From positions 30,332,821 through 30,396,820 of the forward strand of contig CM069590.1 in NCBI GenBank assembly GCA_035771175.1: a stretch of DNA of 64,000 bases. Reading direction: 5' to 3'. A program made the position numbers and the translations under genes. Shown in pieces: positions 11,250-23,199 of the stretch. This DNA comes from Paratinospora sagittata. Its lineage: Eukaryota; Streptophyta; Magnoliopsida; Ranunculales; Menispermaceae. Position 1 is the stretch's first letter; each line of letters begins with the position of its first letter. A model generated the notes under the pieces. That model was not told the origin of the DNA and ran no database searches. It saw only the letters and a program-made list of their open reading frames with translations.

Positions 11250-12110
11250 TAATGCATTAGTTTGATCTCTGGTGTGTAGGGTAACCCCTCGATCAATCTC
11301 AGCACTAAAACTCTGAAAATTGCAAAGTCGTCAAAATCACTTTCGATATAGTATTTCGTTTTGAAAAAAAATGTTTTCCGAAAGGTTTTAACCATAATTT
11401 AAATGAGTCTTGAATTATTTAAAAGTGTTTAATCTTATATCAAAGTGTTTTGTGTCAATGAAATGGTTCTTTAGTGTCAAAATATTAATTTTTCAAAAAT
11501 AAGGCTATCCACCAATTTGCACGTCTTAGACTAAAATCTGATATTTCTAACGAGAAAAATGTGGGCACTTCTGCTTGCTCGATTTTTCTATTCCTTCACA
11601 GTTTTGCCAGGTTATATTAATTGAAACATTCTCGAGTAACACCTAGAAGATTCCCATTGTCTCGCACGCCCAAAAAACTTTAGATTGAACAATGTTTTGA
11701 ATTCAAATCATTTTGTAGTACTCTTGCTCTTTAACCTTCAACTTCAAATTTTATAAAACACTCATTCTCTGATTTTCAAAAATACAACACGCACGATATT
11801 TGCAAGTTAGATTGAGCTTTTCGAAGAGTTTTTCAAGAGAAGAAAGTAATGATTCTTGCCTTTGCAAAAAAAAGGCTTCGAATTGAATCAAAATTTCAAT
11901 TTGTCTTGATGTTCAGCTAGTTCTTCATTTTATACCTTGTGTGCTAATATTTGCAGAGGCTATCCATTGTTTATAAGTATCTGAAGTGGTCTCGGTAAGA
12001 TAACACAAGAAAAAGGAACACATCACCTGTTTTGCATCAAGAACACATCAAACAATAGCTTTCGAATTCTACAAAGATCAAGCTCGAAGAACGAAGACAT
12101 ATCTCATGTC
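11250..12110 (+). repeat. Monomer 14 (861 bp), E-type
   Basis: This is the first copy with the 6-bp tail deletion that turns TTTAAAACTCTAAGTAT into TTTATAAGTAT. It has eight A residues in the hairpin loop, AATTTCAATTTG and CTAATATTTGC. GAAACATTCTCGAG is shared with monomer 13, which suggests local copying. Confidence 0.95.
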
Positions 12111-12975
12111 TAATGCATTAGTTTGATCTCTGGTGTGTAGCGTAACCCCTCGATCAATCTCAGCACTAAAACTCTGAAAATTGCAAAGTCTTCAAAATCA
12201 CTTTCGATATAGTATTCCGTTTTGAAAAAAATGTTTTCCGAAAGGTTTTAATCATAATTTTAATGAGTTTTGAATTATTTAAAAGTGTTTAATCTTAAAT
12301 CAAAGTGTTTTGAGTCAATGAAATGGTTCTTTAGTGTCAAAATATTAATTTTTCAAAAATAAGGCTATCCAGCAATTTCCACGTCTTACACTAAAATTTG
12401 ATATTTCTAACGAGAAAAATGTGGGCACTTCTGCTTGCTCGATTTTTCTATTCCTTCACAGTTTTGCCAGGTTATATTAATTGAAATATTCTCTAGTAAC
12501 ACCTAGATGATTCCCATTGTCTCGCACGCCCAAAAAACTTTAGATTGAACAATGTTTTGAATTCAAATCATTTTGTAGTACTCTTGCTCTTTAACCTTCA
12601 ACTTCAAATTTTATAAAACACTTATTCTCTGATTTTCAAAAATACAACACGCACGATATTTGCAAGTTAGATTGTGCTTTTCGAAGAGTTTTTCCAGAGA
12701 AGAAAGTAATGATTCTTGCCTTTGCAAAAAAAGGCTTCGAATTGAATCAAAATTGCAATCTGTCTTGATGTTCAGCTAGTTCTTCATTTTATCCCTTGTG
12801 TGCTAAGATTTGCAGAGGCTATCCATTGTTTAAAACTCTAAGTATATGAAGTGGTCTCGGTAAGATAACACATCAAAAAGGAACACATCACGTGTTTTGT
12901 GTCAAGAACCCATCAAACAATAGCTTTCGAATTCTACAAAGATCAAGCTCGAAGAACGAAGACATATCTCATGTC
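12111..12975 (+). repeat. Monomer 15 (865 bp), mosaic
   Basis: The 5' part is A-like, with GTAGCGTAAC, ATTCCGTTTTG and CAATTTCC. The middle has TTATATTAATTG, and ATTGTGCTTTTCG with TTTCCAGAG, shared with monomer 18. The tail has CACGTGTTTTGTGTC and AGAACCCATC, as in monomers 20 and 21. Confidence 0.95.
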
Positions 12976-13802
12976 TAATGCATTAGTTTGATCTTTGGTG
13001 TGTAGGGTAACCGCTCGATCACCCTCAGCACTAAAACTCTGAAAATTGCAAAGTCTTCAAAATCACTTTCGATATAGTATTTCATTTTGAAAAAAATGTT
13101 TTCTGAAAGGTTTTAATCATAATTTTAATGGGTTTTGAATTATTTAAAAGTGTTTAATCTTATATCAAAGTGTTTTGAGTCAATGAAATGGTTCTTTAGT
13201 GTCAAAATATTAATTTTTCAAAAATAAGGCTATCCAGCAATTTGCACGTCTTAGACTAAAATCTGATATTTCTAACGAGAAAAATGTGGGCACTTCTGCT
13301 TGCTCGATTTTTCTATTCCTTCACAGTTTTGCCAGGTTATCTTAATTGAAATATTCTCTAGTAACACCTAGATGATTCCCATTGTTTCGCATGCCCAAAA
13401 AACTTTAGATTGAACAATGTTTTGAATTCAAATCATTTTGTAGTACTCATTCTCTGATTTTCAAAAATAAACACGCACGATATTTGCAAGTTAGATTGAG
13501 CTTTTCGAAGAGTTTTTCAAGAGAAGAAAGTAATGATTCTTGCCTTTGCAAAAAAAGGCTTCGAATTGAATCAAGATTGCAATCTGTCTTGATGTTCAGC
13601 TAGTTTCTTCATTTTATCCCTTGTGTGCTAAGATTTGCAGAGGCTATCCCTTGTTTAAAACTCTAAGTATATATGAAGTGGTCTCGGTAAGATAACACAT
13701 CAAAAAGGAACACATCACCTGTTTTGCCTCAAGAACACATCAAACAACAGCTTTCGAATTCTACAAAGATCAAGCTCGAAGAACGAAGACATATCTCATG
13801 TT
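12976..13802 (+). repeat. Monomer 16 (827 bp), D-type
   Basis: This is the first short variant. The 40-bp deletion joins the ACTC at 13445-13448 directly to ATTCTCTG. It also has CCGCTCGATCACCC, AATAAACACG with one base lost, AGTTTCTTC, TATATATG with two extra bases, and a GCCTC plus CAACAGC tail. Together these indels give 827 bp. Confidence 0.95.
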
Positions 13803-14668
13803 TAACGCACTAGTTTGATCCCTGGTGTGTAGGGTAACCCCTCGATCAATCTTAGCACTAAAACTCTTAAAATTGCAAAGTCTTCAAAATCACTTTCGAT
13901 ATAGAATTTCATTTTGACAAAAATGTTTTCCGAAAGGTTTTAATCATAATTTTAATGAGTTTTGAATTATTTAAAAGTGTTTAATCTTAAATCAAAGTGT
14001 TTTGAGTCAATGAAATGGTTCTGTAGTGTCAAAATATTAATTTTTCAAAAATAAGGCTATCCAGCAATTTCCACGTCTTACACTAAAATTTGATATTTCT
14101 AACGAGAAAAATGTGGGCACTTCTGCTTGCTCGATTTTTCTATTCCTTCACAGTTTTGCCAGGTTATCTTAATTGAAATATTCTCTAGTAACACCTAGAT
14201 GATTCCCATTTTCTCGCACGCCCAAAAAACTTTAGATTGAACAATGTTTTGAATTCAAATCATTTTGTAGTACTTTCGCTCTTTAACCTTCAACTTCAAA
14301 TTTTATAAACCACTCATTCTCTGATTTTCAAAAATTCAACACGCACGATATTTGCAAGTTTGATTGAGCTTTTTGAAGAGTTTTTCAAGAGAAGAAAGTA
14401 ATGATTCTTGCCTTTGCAAAAAAAGGCTTCGAATTGAATCAAAATTGCAATCTGCCCTGATGTTCAGCTAGGTTCTTCATTTTATCCCTTGTGTGCTAAG
14501 ATTTGCAGAGGCTATCCCTTGTTTAAAACTCTAAGTATATGGAGTGCTCTCGGTAAGATAACACATCAAAAAGGAACACATCACCTGTTTTACATCAAGA
14601 ACACATCAAACAACAACTTTCGAATTCTACAAAGATCAAGCTCGTAGAACGAAGACATATCTCATGTT
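13803..14668 (+). repeat. Monomer 17 (866 bp), D-lineage start joined to A-type body
   Basis: The start TAACGCACTA, GATCCCTGG and TAGAATTTCATTTTGAC match monomers 23, 24 and 28. From CAATTTCCAC onward it is A-type, through TTTCGCTC to CTGCCCTG. TATATGGAGTGCTCTC and TTTTACATC are uncommon. Confidence 0.94.
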
Positions 14669-15527
14669 TAACGCATTAGTTTGATCTCTGGTGTGTAGGG
14701 TAACCCCTCGATCAATCTTAGCACTAAAACTCTGAAAATTGCAAAGTCTTCAAAATCACTTTCGATATAGTATTTCATTTTGACAAAAATGTTTTCCGAA
14801 AGGTTTTAATCATAATTTTAATCAGTTTTGAATTATTTAAAAGTGTTTATTCTTGTATCAAAGTGTTTTGACTCAATGAAATGGTTCTTTAGTGTCAAAA
14901 TATTAATTTTTCAAAAATAAGGCTATCCACCAATTTGCACGTCTTAGACTAAAATCTGATATTTCTAACGAGAAAAATGTGGGCACTTCTGCTTGCTCGA
15001 TTTTTCTATTCCTTCACAGTTTTGCCAGGTTATATTAATTGAAATATTCTCTAGTAACACCTAGATGATTCCCATTGTCTCGCACGCCCAAAAAACTTTA
15101 GATTGAACAATGTTTTGAATTCAAATCATTTTGTAGTACTCTTGCTCTTTAACCTTCAACTTCAAATTTTATAAAACACTTATTCTCTGATTTTCAAAAA
15201 TACAACACGCACGATATTTGCAAGTTAGATTGTGCTTTTCGAAGAGTTTTTCCAGAGAAGAAAGTAATGATTCTTGCCTTTGCAAAAAAAGGCTTCGAAT
15301 TGAATCAAAATTGCAATCTGTCTTGATGTTCAGCTAGTTCTTCATTTTATCCCTTGTGTGCTAACATTTGCAGAGGCTATCCATTGTTTATAAGTATCTG
15401 AAGTGGTCTCGGTAAGATAACACATGAAAAAGGAACACATCACCTGTTTTGCATCAAGAACACATCAAACAATAGCTTTCGAATTCTACAAAGATCAAGC
15501 TCGAAGAACGAAGACATATCTCATGTC
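14669..15527 (+). repeat. Monomer 18 (859 bp), E-type
   Basis: It has a B-like start (GACAAAAATG, TTCTTGTATC), then CCACCAATTTGC and TTATATTAATTG. It shares ATTGTGCTTTTCG and TTTCCAGAG with monomer 15. The 6-bp tail deletion gives TTTATAAGTATCTG, and CTAACATTTGC is private. Confidence 0.95.
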
Positions 15528-16393
15528 TAACGCATTAGTTTGATCTCTGGTGTGTAGCGTAACCCTTCGATCAATCTCAACACTAAAACTCTGAAAATTG
15601 CAAAGTCTTCAAAATCACTTTCGATATAGTATTCCGTTTTGAAAAAAATGTTTTCCGAAAGGTTTTAATCATAATTTTAATGAGTCTTGAATTATTTAAA
15701 AGTGTTTAATCTTATATCAAAGTGTTTTGAGTCAATGAAATGGTTCTTTAGTGTCAAAATATTAATTTTTCAAAAATAAGGCTATCCAGCAATTTGCACG
15801 TCTTACACTAAAATCTGATATTTCTAACGAGAAAAATGTGGGCACTTCTGCTTGCTCGATTTTTCTATTCCTTCACATTTTTGCCAGGTTATCTTAATTG
15901 AAATATTCTCTAGTAACACCTAGATGAGTCCCATTGTCTCGCACGCCCAAAAAACGTTAGATTGAACAATGTTTTGAATTCAAACCATTTTGTAGTACTT
16001 TCGCTCTTTAACCTTCAACTTCAAATTTTATAAAACACTCATTCTCTGATTTTCAAAAATTCAACACGCACGATATTTGCAAGTTAGATTGAGCTTTTCG
16101 AAGAGTTTTTCAAGAGAAGAAAGTAATGATTCTTGCCTTTGCAAAAAAAGGCTTCGAATTGAATCAAAATTGCAATCTGCCCTGATGTTCAGCTAGGTTC
16201 TTCATTTTATCCCTTGTGTGCTAAGATTTTTAGAGGCTATCCCTTGTTTAAAACTCTAAGTATATGAAGTGGTCTCGGTAAGATAACACATCAAAAAGGA
16301 ACACATCACCTGTTTTGCATCAAGAACACATCAAACAACAACTTTCGAATTCTACAAAGATGAAGCTCGAAGAACGAAGACATATCTCATGTT
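15528..16393 (+). repeat. Monomer 19 (866 bp), A-like mosaic
   Basis: It starts TAACGCATTA after GTC, which mixes the two boundary forms. It has GTAGCGTAACCCTTCG, ACACTAAAATCTG, AAACGTTAG, CAAACCATT and CTGCCCTG. GATTTTTAGAGGC disrupts the normally invariant GATTTGCAGAGGC. Confidence 0.95.
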
Positions 16394-17258
16394 TAACGCA
16401 TTAGTTTGATCTCGGGTGTGTAGGGTAACCCCTCGATCAATCTTAGCACTAAAACTCTTAAAATTGCAAAGTCTTCAAAATCACTTTCGATATAGTATTT
16501 CATTTTGACAAAAATGTTTTCCGATAGGTTTTAATCATAATTTTAATGAGTTTTGAATTATTTAAAAGTGTTTATTCTTGTATCAAAGTGTTTTGAGTCA
16601 ATGAAATGGTTCTTTAGTGTCAAAATATTAATTTTTCAAAAATAAGGCTATCCACCAATTTGCACGTCTTAGACTAAAATCTGATATTTCTAACAAGAAA
16701 AATGTGGGCACTTCTGCTTGCTCGATTTTTCTATTCCTTCACAGTTTTGCCAGGTTATCTTAATTGAAATATTTTCTAGTAACACCTAGATGATTCCCAT
16801 TGTCTCGCACGCCCAAAAAACTTTAGATTGAACAATGTTTTGAATTCAAATCATTTTGTAGTACTCTTGCTCTTTAACCTTCAACTTCAAATTTTGTAAA
16901 ACACTTATTCTCTGATTTTCAAAAATACAACACGCACGATATTTGCAAGTTAGATTGAGCTTTTCGAAGAGTTTTTCAAGAGAAGAAAGTAATGATTCTT
17001 GCCTTTACAAAAAAAGGCTTCGAATTGAATCAACATTGCAATCTGTCTTGATGTTCAGCTAGTTCTTCATTTTATCCCTTGTGTGCTAAGATTTGCAGAG
17101 GCTATCCTTTGTTTAAAACTCTAAGTATATGAAGTGGTCTCGGTAAGATAACACATCAAAAAGGAACACATCACGTGTTTTGTGTCAAGAACCCATCAAA
17201 CAATAGCTTTCGAATTCTACAAAGATCAAGCTCGAAGAACGAAGACATATCTCATGTT
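16394..17258 (+). repeat. Monomer 20 (865 bp), first of a near-identical pair
   Basis: It has CTTAAAATTGC, CCGATAGG, ATTTTCTAGTAAC, TTTTGTAAAACAC, CCTTTACAAAAAAAGG, ATCAACATTGC, ATCCTTTG and CACGTGTTTTGTGTC. All of these recur in monomer 21. I find only about three differences by eye, among them CTCGGGTG here and CTCTGGTG there. Confidence 0.96.
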
Positions 17259-18123
17259 TAACGCATTAGTTTGATCTCTGGTGTGTAGGGTAACCCCTCG
17301 ATCAATCTTAGCACTAAAACTCTTAAAATTGCAAAGTCTTCAAAATCACTTTCGATATAGTATTTCATTTTGACAAAAATGTTTTCCGATAGGTTTTAAT
17401 CATAATTTTAATGAGTTTTGAATTATTTAAAAGTGTTTATTCTTGTATCAAAGTGTTTTGAGTCAATGAAATGGTTCTTTAGTGTCAAAATATTAATTTT
17501 TCAAAAATAAGGCTATCCACCAATTTGCACGTCTTAGACTAAAATCTGATATTTCTAACAAGAAAAATGTGGGCACTTCTGCTTTCTCGATTTTTCTATT
17601 CCTTCACAGTTTTGCCAGGTTATCTTAATTGAAATATTTTCTAGTAACACCTAGATGATTCCCATTGTCTCGCACGCCCAAAAAACTTTAGATTGAACAA
17701 TGTTTTGAATTCAAATCATTTTGTAGTACTCTTGCTCTTTAACCTTCAACTTCAAATTTTGTAAAACACTTATTCTCTGATTTTCAAAAATACAACACGC
17801 ACGATATTTGCAAGTTAGATTGAGCTTTTCGAAGAGTTTTTCAAGAGAAGAAAGTAATGATTCTTGCCTTTACAAAAAAAGGCTTCGAATTGAATCAACA
17901 TTGCAATCTGTCTTGATGTTCAGCTAGTTCTTCATTTTATCCCTTGTGTGCTAAGATTTGCAGAGGCTATCCTTTGTTTAAAACTCTAAGTATATGAAGT
18001 GGTCTCGGTAAGATAACACATCAAAAAGGAACACATCACGTGTTTTGTGTCAAGAACCCATCAAACAATAGCTTTCGAATTCTACAAAGATCAAGCTCGA
18101 AGAACGAAGACATATCTCATGTC
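17259..18123 (+). repeat. Monomer 21 (865 bp), second of a near-identical pair
   Basis: It is a duplicate of monomer 20 apart from CTCTGGTG, GCTTTCTCG and the final base before the next boundary. The near identity suggests a very recent single-monomer duplication or an assembly duplication. Confidence 0.96.
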
Positions 18124-18949
18124 TAATGCATTAGTTTGATCTTTGGTGTGTAGGGTAACCGCTCGATCACTCTCAGCACTAAAACTCTGAAAATTGCAAA
18201 GTCTTAAAAATCACTTTCGATATAGTATTTCATTTTGAAAAAAATGTTTTCTGAAAGGTTTTAATCCTAATTTTAATGAGTTTTGAATTATTTAAAAGTG
18301 TTTAATCTTATATCAAAGTGTATTGAGTCAATGAAATGGTTCTTTAGTGTCAAAATATTAATTTTTCAAAAATAAGGCTATCCAGCAATTTGCACGTCTT
18401 AGACTAAAATCTGATATTTCTAACGAGAAAAATGTGGGCACTTTTGCTTGCTCGATTTTTCTATTCCTTCACAGTTTGGCCAGGTTATCTTAATTGAAAT
18501 AGTCTCTAGTAACACCTAGATGATTCCCATTGTCTCGCACGCCCAAAAAACTTTCGATTGAACAATGTTTTGAATTCAAATCATTTTGTAGTACTCATTC
18601 TCTGATTTTCAAAAATACAACACGCACGATATTTGCAAGTTAGATTGAGCTTTTCGAAGAGTTTTTCAAGAGAAGAAAGTAATGATTCTTGCCTTTGCAA
18701 AAAAAGGCTTTGAATTGAATCAAGATTGCAATCTATCTTGATGTTCAGCTAGTTTCTTCATTTTATCCCTTGTGTGCTAAGATTTGCAGAGGCTATCCCT
18801 TGTTTAAAACTCTAAGTATATGAAGTGGTCTCGGTAAGATAACACATCAAAAAGGAACACATCACCCGTTTTGCCTCAAGAACACATCAAACAACAGCTT
18901 TCGAATTCTGCAAAGATCAAGCTCGAAGAACGAAGACATATCTCATGTT
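18124..18949 (+). repeat. Monomer 22 (826 bp), D-type
   Basis: The 40-bp deletion junction is at 18593-18596. It shares GATCTTTGGTG, CCGCTCGATCAC and ATCAAGATTGC with monomer 16. GTCTTAAAAATC, GTGTATTGAG, AGTTTGGCC, AATAGTCTC and GGCTTTGAATTG are private. Confidence 0.95.
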
Positions 18950-19817
18950 TAACGCATTAGTTTGATCCCTGGTGTGTAGGGTAACCCCTCGATCAATCTT
19001 AGCACTAAAACTCTGAAAATTGCAAAGTCTTCAAAATCACTTTCGATATAGAATTTCATTTTGACAAAAATGTTTTCCGAAAGGTTTTAATCATAATTTT
19101 AATGAGTTTTGAAATATTTAAAAGTGTTTATTCTTATATCAAAGTGTTTTGAGTCAATGAAATGGTTCTTTAGTGTCAAAATATTAATTTTTTAAAAATA
19201 AGGTTATCCAGCAATTGGCACGTCTTAGACTAAAATCTTATATTTCTAACGAGAAAAATGTGGGCACTTCTGCTTGCTCGATTTTTCTATTCCTTCACCG
19301 TTTTGCCAGGTTATCTTAATCGAAATATTCTCTAGTAACACCTAGATGATTCCCATTGTCTCGCACGCCCAAAAAACTTTAGATTGAACAATGTTTTGAA
19401 TTCAAATCATTTTGTAGTACTCTTGCTCTTTAACCTTCAACTTCAAATTTTATAAAACACTTATTCTCTGATTTTCAAAACTACAACACGCACGATATTT
19501 GCAAGTTAGATTGAGCTTTTCGAAGAGTTTTTCAAGGGAAGAAAGTAATGATTCTTGCCTTTACAAAAAAAGGCTTCGAATTGAATCAAAATTGCAATCT
19601 GTCTTGATGTTCAGCTAGTTTCTTCATTTTATCCCTTGTGTGCTAAGATTTGCAGAGGCTATCCCTTGTTTAAAACTCTAAGTATATATGAACTGGTCTC
19701 GGTAAGATAACACATCAAAAAGGAACACATCACCTGTTTTGCCTCAAGAACACATCAAACAACAGCTTTCGAATTCTACAAAGATCAAGCTCGAAGAACG
19801 AAGGCATATCTCATGTT
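18950..19817 (+). repeat. Monomer 23 (868 bp)
   Basis: It has the GATCCCTGG and TAGAATTTCATTTTGAC start and keeps the 40-bp segment. It also has AGTTTCTTC, TATATATG and the GCCTC plus CAACAGC tail otherwise seen in D-type copies. It may be close to an undeleted relative of the D lineage or the product of an exchange with it. Confidence 0.95.
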
Positions 19818-20643
19818 TAACGCATTAGTTTGATCCCTGGTGTGTAGGGTAACCCCTCGATCAATCTTAGCACTAAAACTCTGAAAATTGCAAAGTCTTC
19901 AAAATCACTTTCGATATAGAATTTCATTTTGACAAAAATGTTTTCCGAAAGGTTTTAATCATAATTTTAATGAGTTTTGAATTATTTAAAAGTGTTTATT
20001 CTTATATCAAAGTGTTTTGAGTCAATGAAATGGTTCTTTAGTGTCAAAATATTATTTTTTAAAAAATAAGGCTATGCAGCAATTGGCACGTCTTAGACTA
20101 AAATCTTATATTTCTAACGAGAAAAATGTGGGCACTTCTGCTTGCTCGATTTTTCTATTCCTTCACAGTTTTGCCAGGTTATCTTAATCGAAATATTCTC
20201 TAGTAACACCTAGATGATTCCCATTGTCTCGCACGCCCAAAATACTTTAGATTGAACAATGTTTTGAATTCAAATCATTTTGTAGTACTCATTCTCTGAT
20301 TTTCAAAAATACAACACGCTCGATATTTGCAAGTTAGATTGAGCTTTTCGAAGAGTTTTTCAAGAGAAGAAAGTAATGATTCTTGCCTTTGCAAAAAAAG
20401 GCTTCGAATTGAATCAAAATTGCAATCTGTCTTGATGTTCAGCTAGTTTCTTCATTTTATCCCTTGTGTGCTAAGATTTGCAGAGGCTATCCCTTGTTTA
20501 AAATTCTAAGTATATGAAGTGGTCTCGGTAAGATAACACATCAAAAAGGAACACATCACCTGTTTTGCGTCAAGAACACATCAAACAATAGCTTTCGAAT
20601 TCTACAAAGATCAAGCTCGAAGAACGAAGACATATGTCATGTC
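19818..20643 (+). repeat. Monomer 24 (826 bp), D-type
   Basis: The 40-bp deletion junction is at 20287-20290. The start matches monomer 23, whereas the tail has GCGTC, CAATAGC and CATATGTCATG, shared with monomers 25, 26, 29 and 31. GGCTATGCAGC and CACGCTCGATATT are private. Confidence 0.95.
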
Positions 20644-21508
20644 TAATGCATTAGTTTGATCTCTGGTGTGTAGGGTAACCCCTCGATCAATCTCAGCACT
20701 AAAACTCTGAAAATTTCAAAGTCTTCAAAATCACTTTCGATATTGTATTTTATTTTGAAAAAAATGTTTTCTGAAAGGTTTTAATCATAATTTTAATGAG
20801 TTTTGAATTATTTAAAAGTGTTTAATCTTATATCAAAGTGTTTTGAGTCAATGAAATGGTTCTTTAGTGTCAAAATATTAATTTTTCAAAAATAAGGCTA
20901 TCCAGCAATTTGCACGTCTTAGACTAAAATCTGATATTTCTAACGAGAAAAATGTGGGCACTTTTGCTTGCTCGATTTCTCTGTTCCTTCACAGTTTTGC
21001 CAGGTTATCTTAATTGAAATATTCTCTAGTAACACCTAGATGATTCCCATTGTCTCGCACGCCCAAAAAACTTTAGATTGAACAATGTTTTGAATTCAAA
21101 TCATTTTGTAGTACTCTTGCTCTTTAACCTTCAACTTCAAATTTTATAAAACACTCATTCTCTGATTTTCGAAAATACAACACGCACGATATTTGCAAGT
21201 TATATTGAGCTTTTCGAAGAGTTTTTCAAGAGAAGAAAGTAATGATTCTTGCCTTTGCAAAAAAAGGCTTCGAATTGAATCAAAATTGCAATCTGTCTTG
21301 ATGTTCAGCTAGTTCTTCATTTTAACCCTTGTGTGCTAAGATTTGCAGAGGCTATCCATTGTTTAAAACTCTAAGTATATGAAGTGGTCTCGGTAAGATA
21401 ACACATCAAAAAGGAACACATCACCTGTTTTGCGTCAAGAACACATCAAACAATAGCTTTCGAATTCTACAAAGATCAAGCTCGAAGAACGAAGACATAT
21501 GTCATGTC
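20644..21508 (+). repeat. Monomer 25 (865 bp), first of an identical-looking pair
   Basis: It carries the unusual set GATATTGTATTTTATT, CACTTTTGCTTG, GATTTCTCTGTTCC, TTTTCGAAAATAC, GTTATATTGAG and TTTTAACCC. Monomer 26 has every one of these, and I find no difference between the two by eye. Confidence 0.96.
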
Positions 21509-22373
21509 TAATGCATTAGTTTGATCTCTGGTGTGTAGGGTAACCCCTCGATCAATCTCAGCACTAAAACTCTGAAAATTTCAAAGTCTTCAAAATCACT
21601 TTCGATATTGTATTTTATTTTGAAAAAAATGTTTTCTGAAAGGTTTTAATCATAATTTTAATGAGTTTTGAATTATTTAAAAGTGTTTAATCTTATATCA
21701 AAGTGTTTTGAGTCAATGAAATGGTTCTTTAGTGTCAAAATATTAATTTTTCAAAAATAAGGCTATCCAGCAATTTGCACGTCTTAGACTAAAATCTGAT
21801 ATTTCTAACGAGAAAAATGTGGGCACTTTTGCTTGCTCGATTTCTCTGTTCCTTCACAGTTTTGCCAGGTTATCTTAATTGAAATATTCTCTAGTAACAC
21901 CTAGATGATTCCCATTGTCTCGCACGCCCAAAAAACTTTAGATTGAACAATGTTTTGAATTCAAATCATTTTGTAGTACTCTTGCTCTTTAACCTTCAAC
22001 TTCAAATTTTATAAAACACTCATTCTCTGATTTTCGAAAATACAACACGCACGATATTTGCAAGTTATATTGAGCTTTTCGAAGAGTTTTTCAAGAGAAG
22101 AAAGTAATGATTCTTGCCTTTGCAAAAAAAGGCTTCGAATTGAATCAAAATTGCAATCTGTCTTGATGTTCAGCTAGTTCTTCATTTTAACCCTTGTGTG
22201 CTAAGATTTGCAGAGGCTATCCATTGTTTAAAACTCTAAGTATATGAAGTGGTCTCGGTAAGATAACACATCAAAAAGGAACACATCACCTGTTTTGCGT
22301 CAAGAACACATCAAACAATAGCTTTCGAATTCTACAAAGATCAAGCTCGAAGAACGAAGACATATGTCATGTC
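21509..22373 (+). repeat. Monomer 26 (865 bp), second of an identical-looking pair
   Basis: It has the same length as monomer 25 and appears identical to it. The first half of monomer 27 continues the same sequence, so the amplified stretch covers about 2.5 monomers. Confidence 0.96.
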
Positions 22374-23199
22374 TAATGCATTAGTTTGATCTCTGGTGTG
22401 TAGGGTAACCCCTCGATCAATCTCAGCACTAAAACTCTGAAAATTTCAAAGTCTTCAAAATCACTTTCGATATTGTATTTTATTTTGAAAAAAATGTTTT
22501 CTGAAAGGTTTTAATCATAATTTTAATGAGTTTTGAATTATTTAAAAGTGTTTAATCTTATATCAAAGTGTTTTGAGTCAATGAAATGGTTCTTTAGTGT
22601 CAAAATATTAATTTTTCAAAAATAAGGCTATCCAGCAATTTGCACGTCTTAGACTAAAATCTGATATTTCTAACGAGAAAAATGTGGGCACTTTTGCTTG
22701 CTCGATTTCTCTGTTCCTTCACAGTTTTGCCAGGTTATCTTAATTGAAATATTCTCTAGTAACACCTAGATGATTCCCATTGTCTCGCACGCCCAAAAAA
22801 CTTTAGATTGAACAATGTTTTGAATTCAAATCATTTTGTAGTACTCATTCTCTGATTTTCAAAAATACAACACGCACGATATTTGCAAGTTAGATTGAGC
22901 TTTTCGAAGAGTTTTTCAAGAGAAGAAAGTAATGATTCTTGCCTTTGCAAAAAAAGGCTTCGAATTGAATCAAAATTGCAATCTGTCTTGATGTTCAGCT
23001 AGTTTCTTCATTTTATCCCTTGTGTGCTAAGATTTGCAGAGGCTATCCCTTGTTTAAAATTCTAAGTATATGAAGTGGTCTCGGTAAGATAACACATCAA
23101 AAAGGAACACATCACCTGTTTTGCCTCAAGAACACATCAAACAACAGCTTTCGAATTATACAAAGATCAAGCTCGAAGAACGAAGACATATCTCCTGTT
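22374..23199 (+). repeat. Monomer 27 (826 bp), chimera of monomer-26 5' part and D-type 3' part
   Basis: Up to about 22840 it copies monomer 26, including GATATTGTATTTTATT and GATTTCTCTGTTCC. The 40-bp deletion junction at 22843-22846 and the D-type tail follow. GAATTATACAAAG removes the second EcoRI motif. TCTCCTG before the boundary links it to monomer 28. Confidence 0.95.

Larger units (their letters stand above)
16394..18123 (+). repeat. Adjacent near-identical monomer pair
   Basis: Monomers 20 and 21 are both 865 bp and differ at about three positions by eye. They share a dozen rare markers. Confidence 0.93.
20644..22840 (+). repeat. Recent amplification of one 865-bp monomer, about 2.5 copies
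   Basis: Monomers 25 and 26 look identical over 865 bp, and the first ~465 bp of monomer 27 continue the same sequence up to the 40-bp deletion junction. The divergence is far lower than between other neighbours. Confidence 0.93.
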
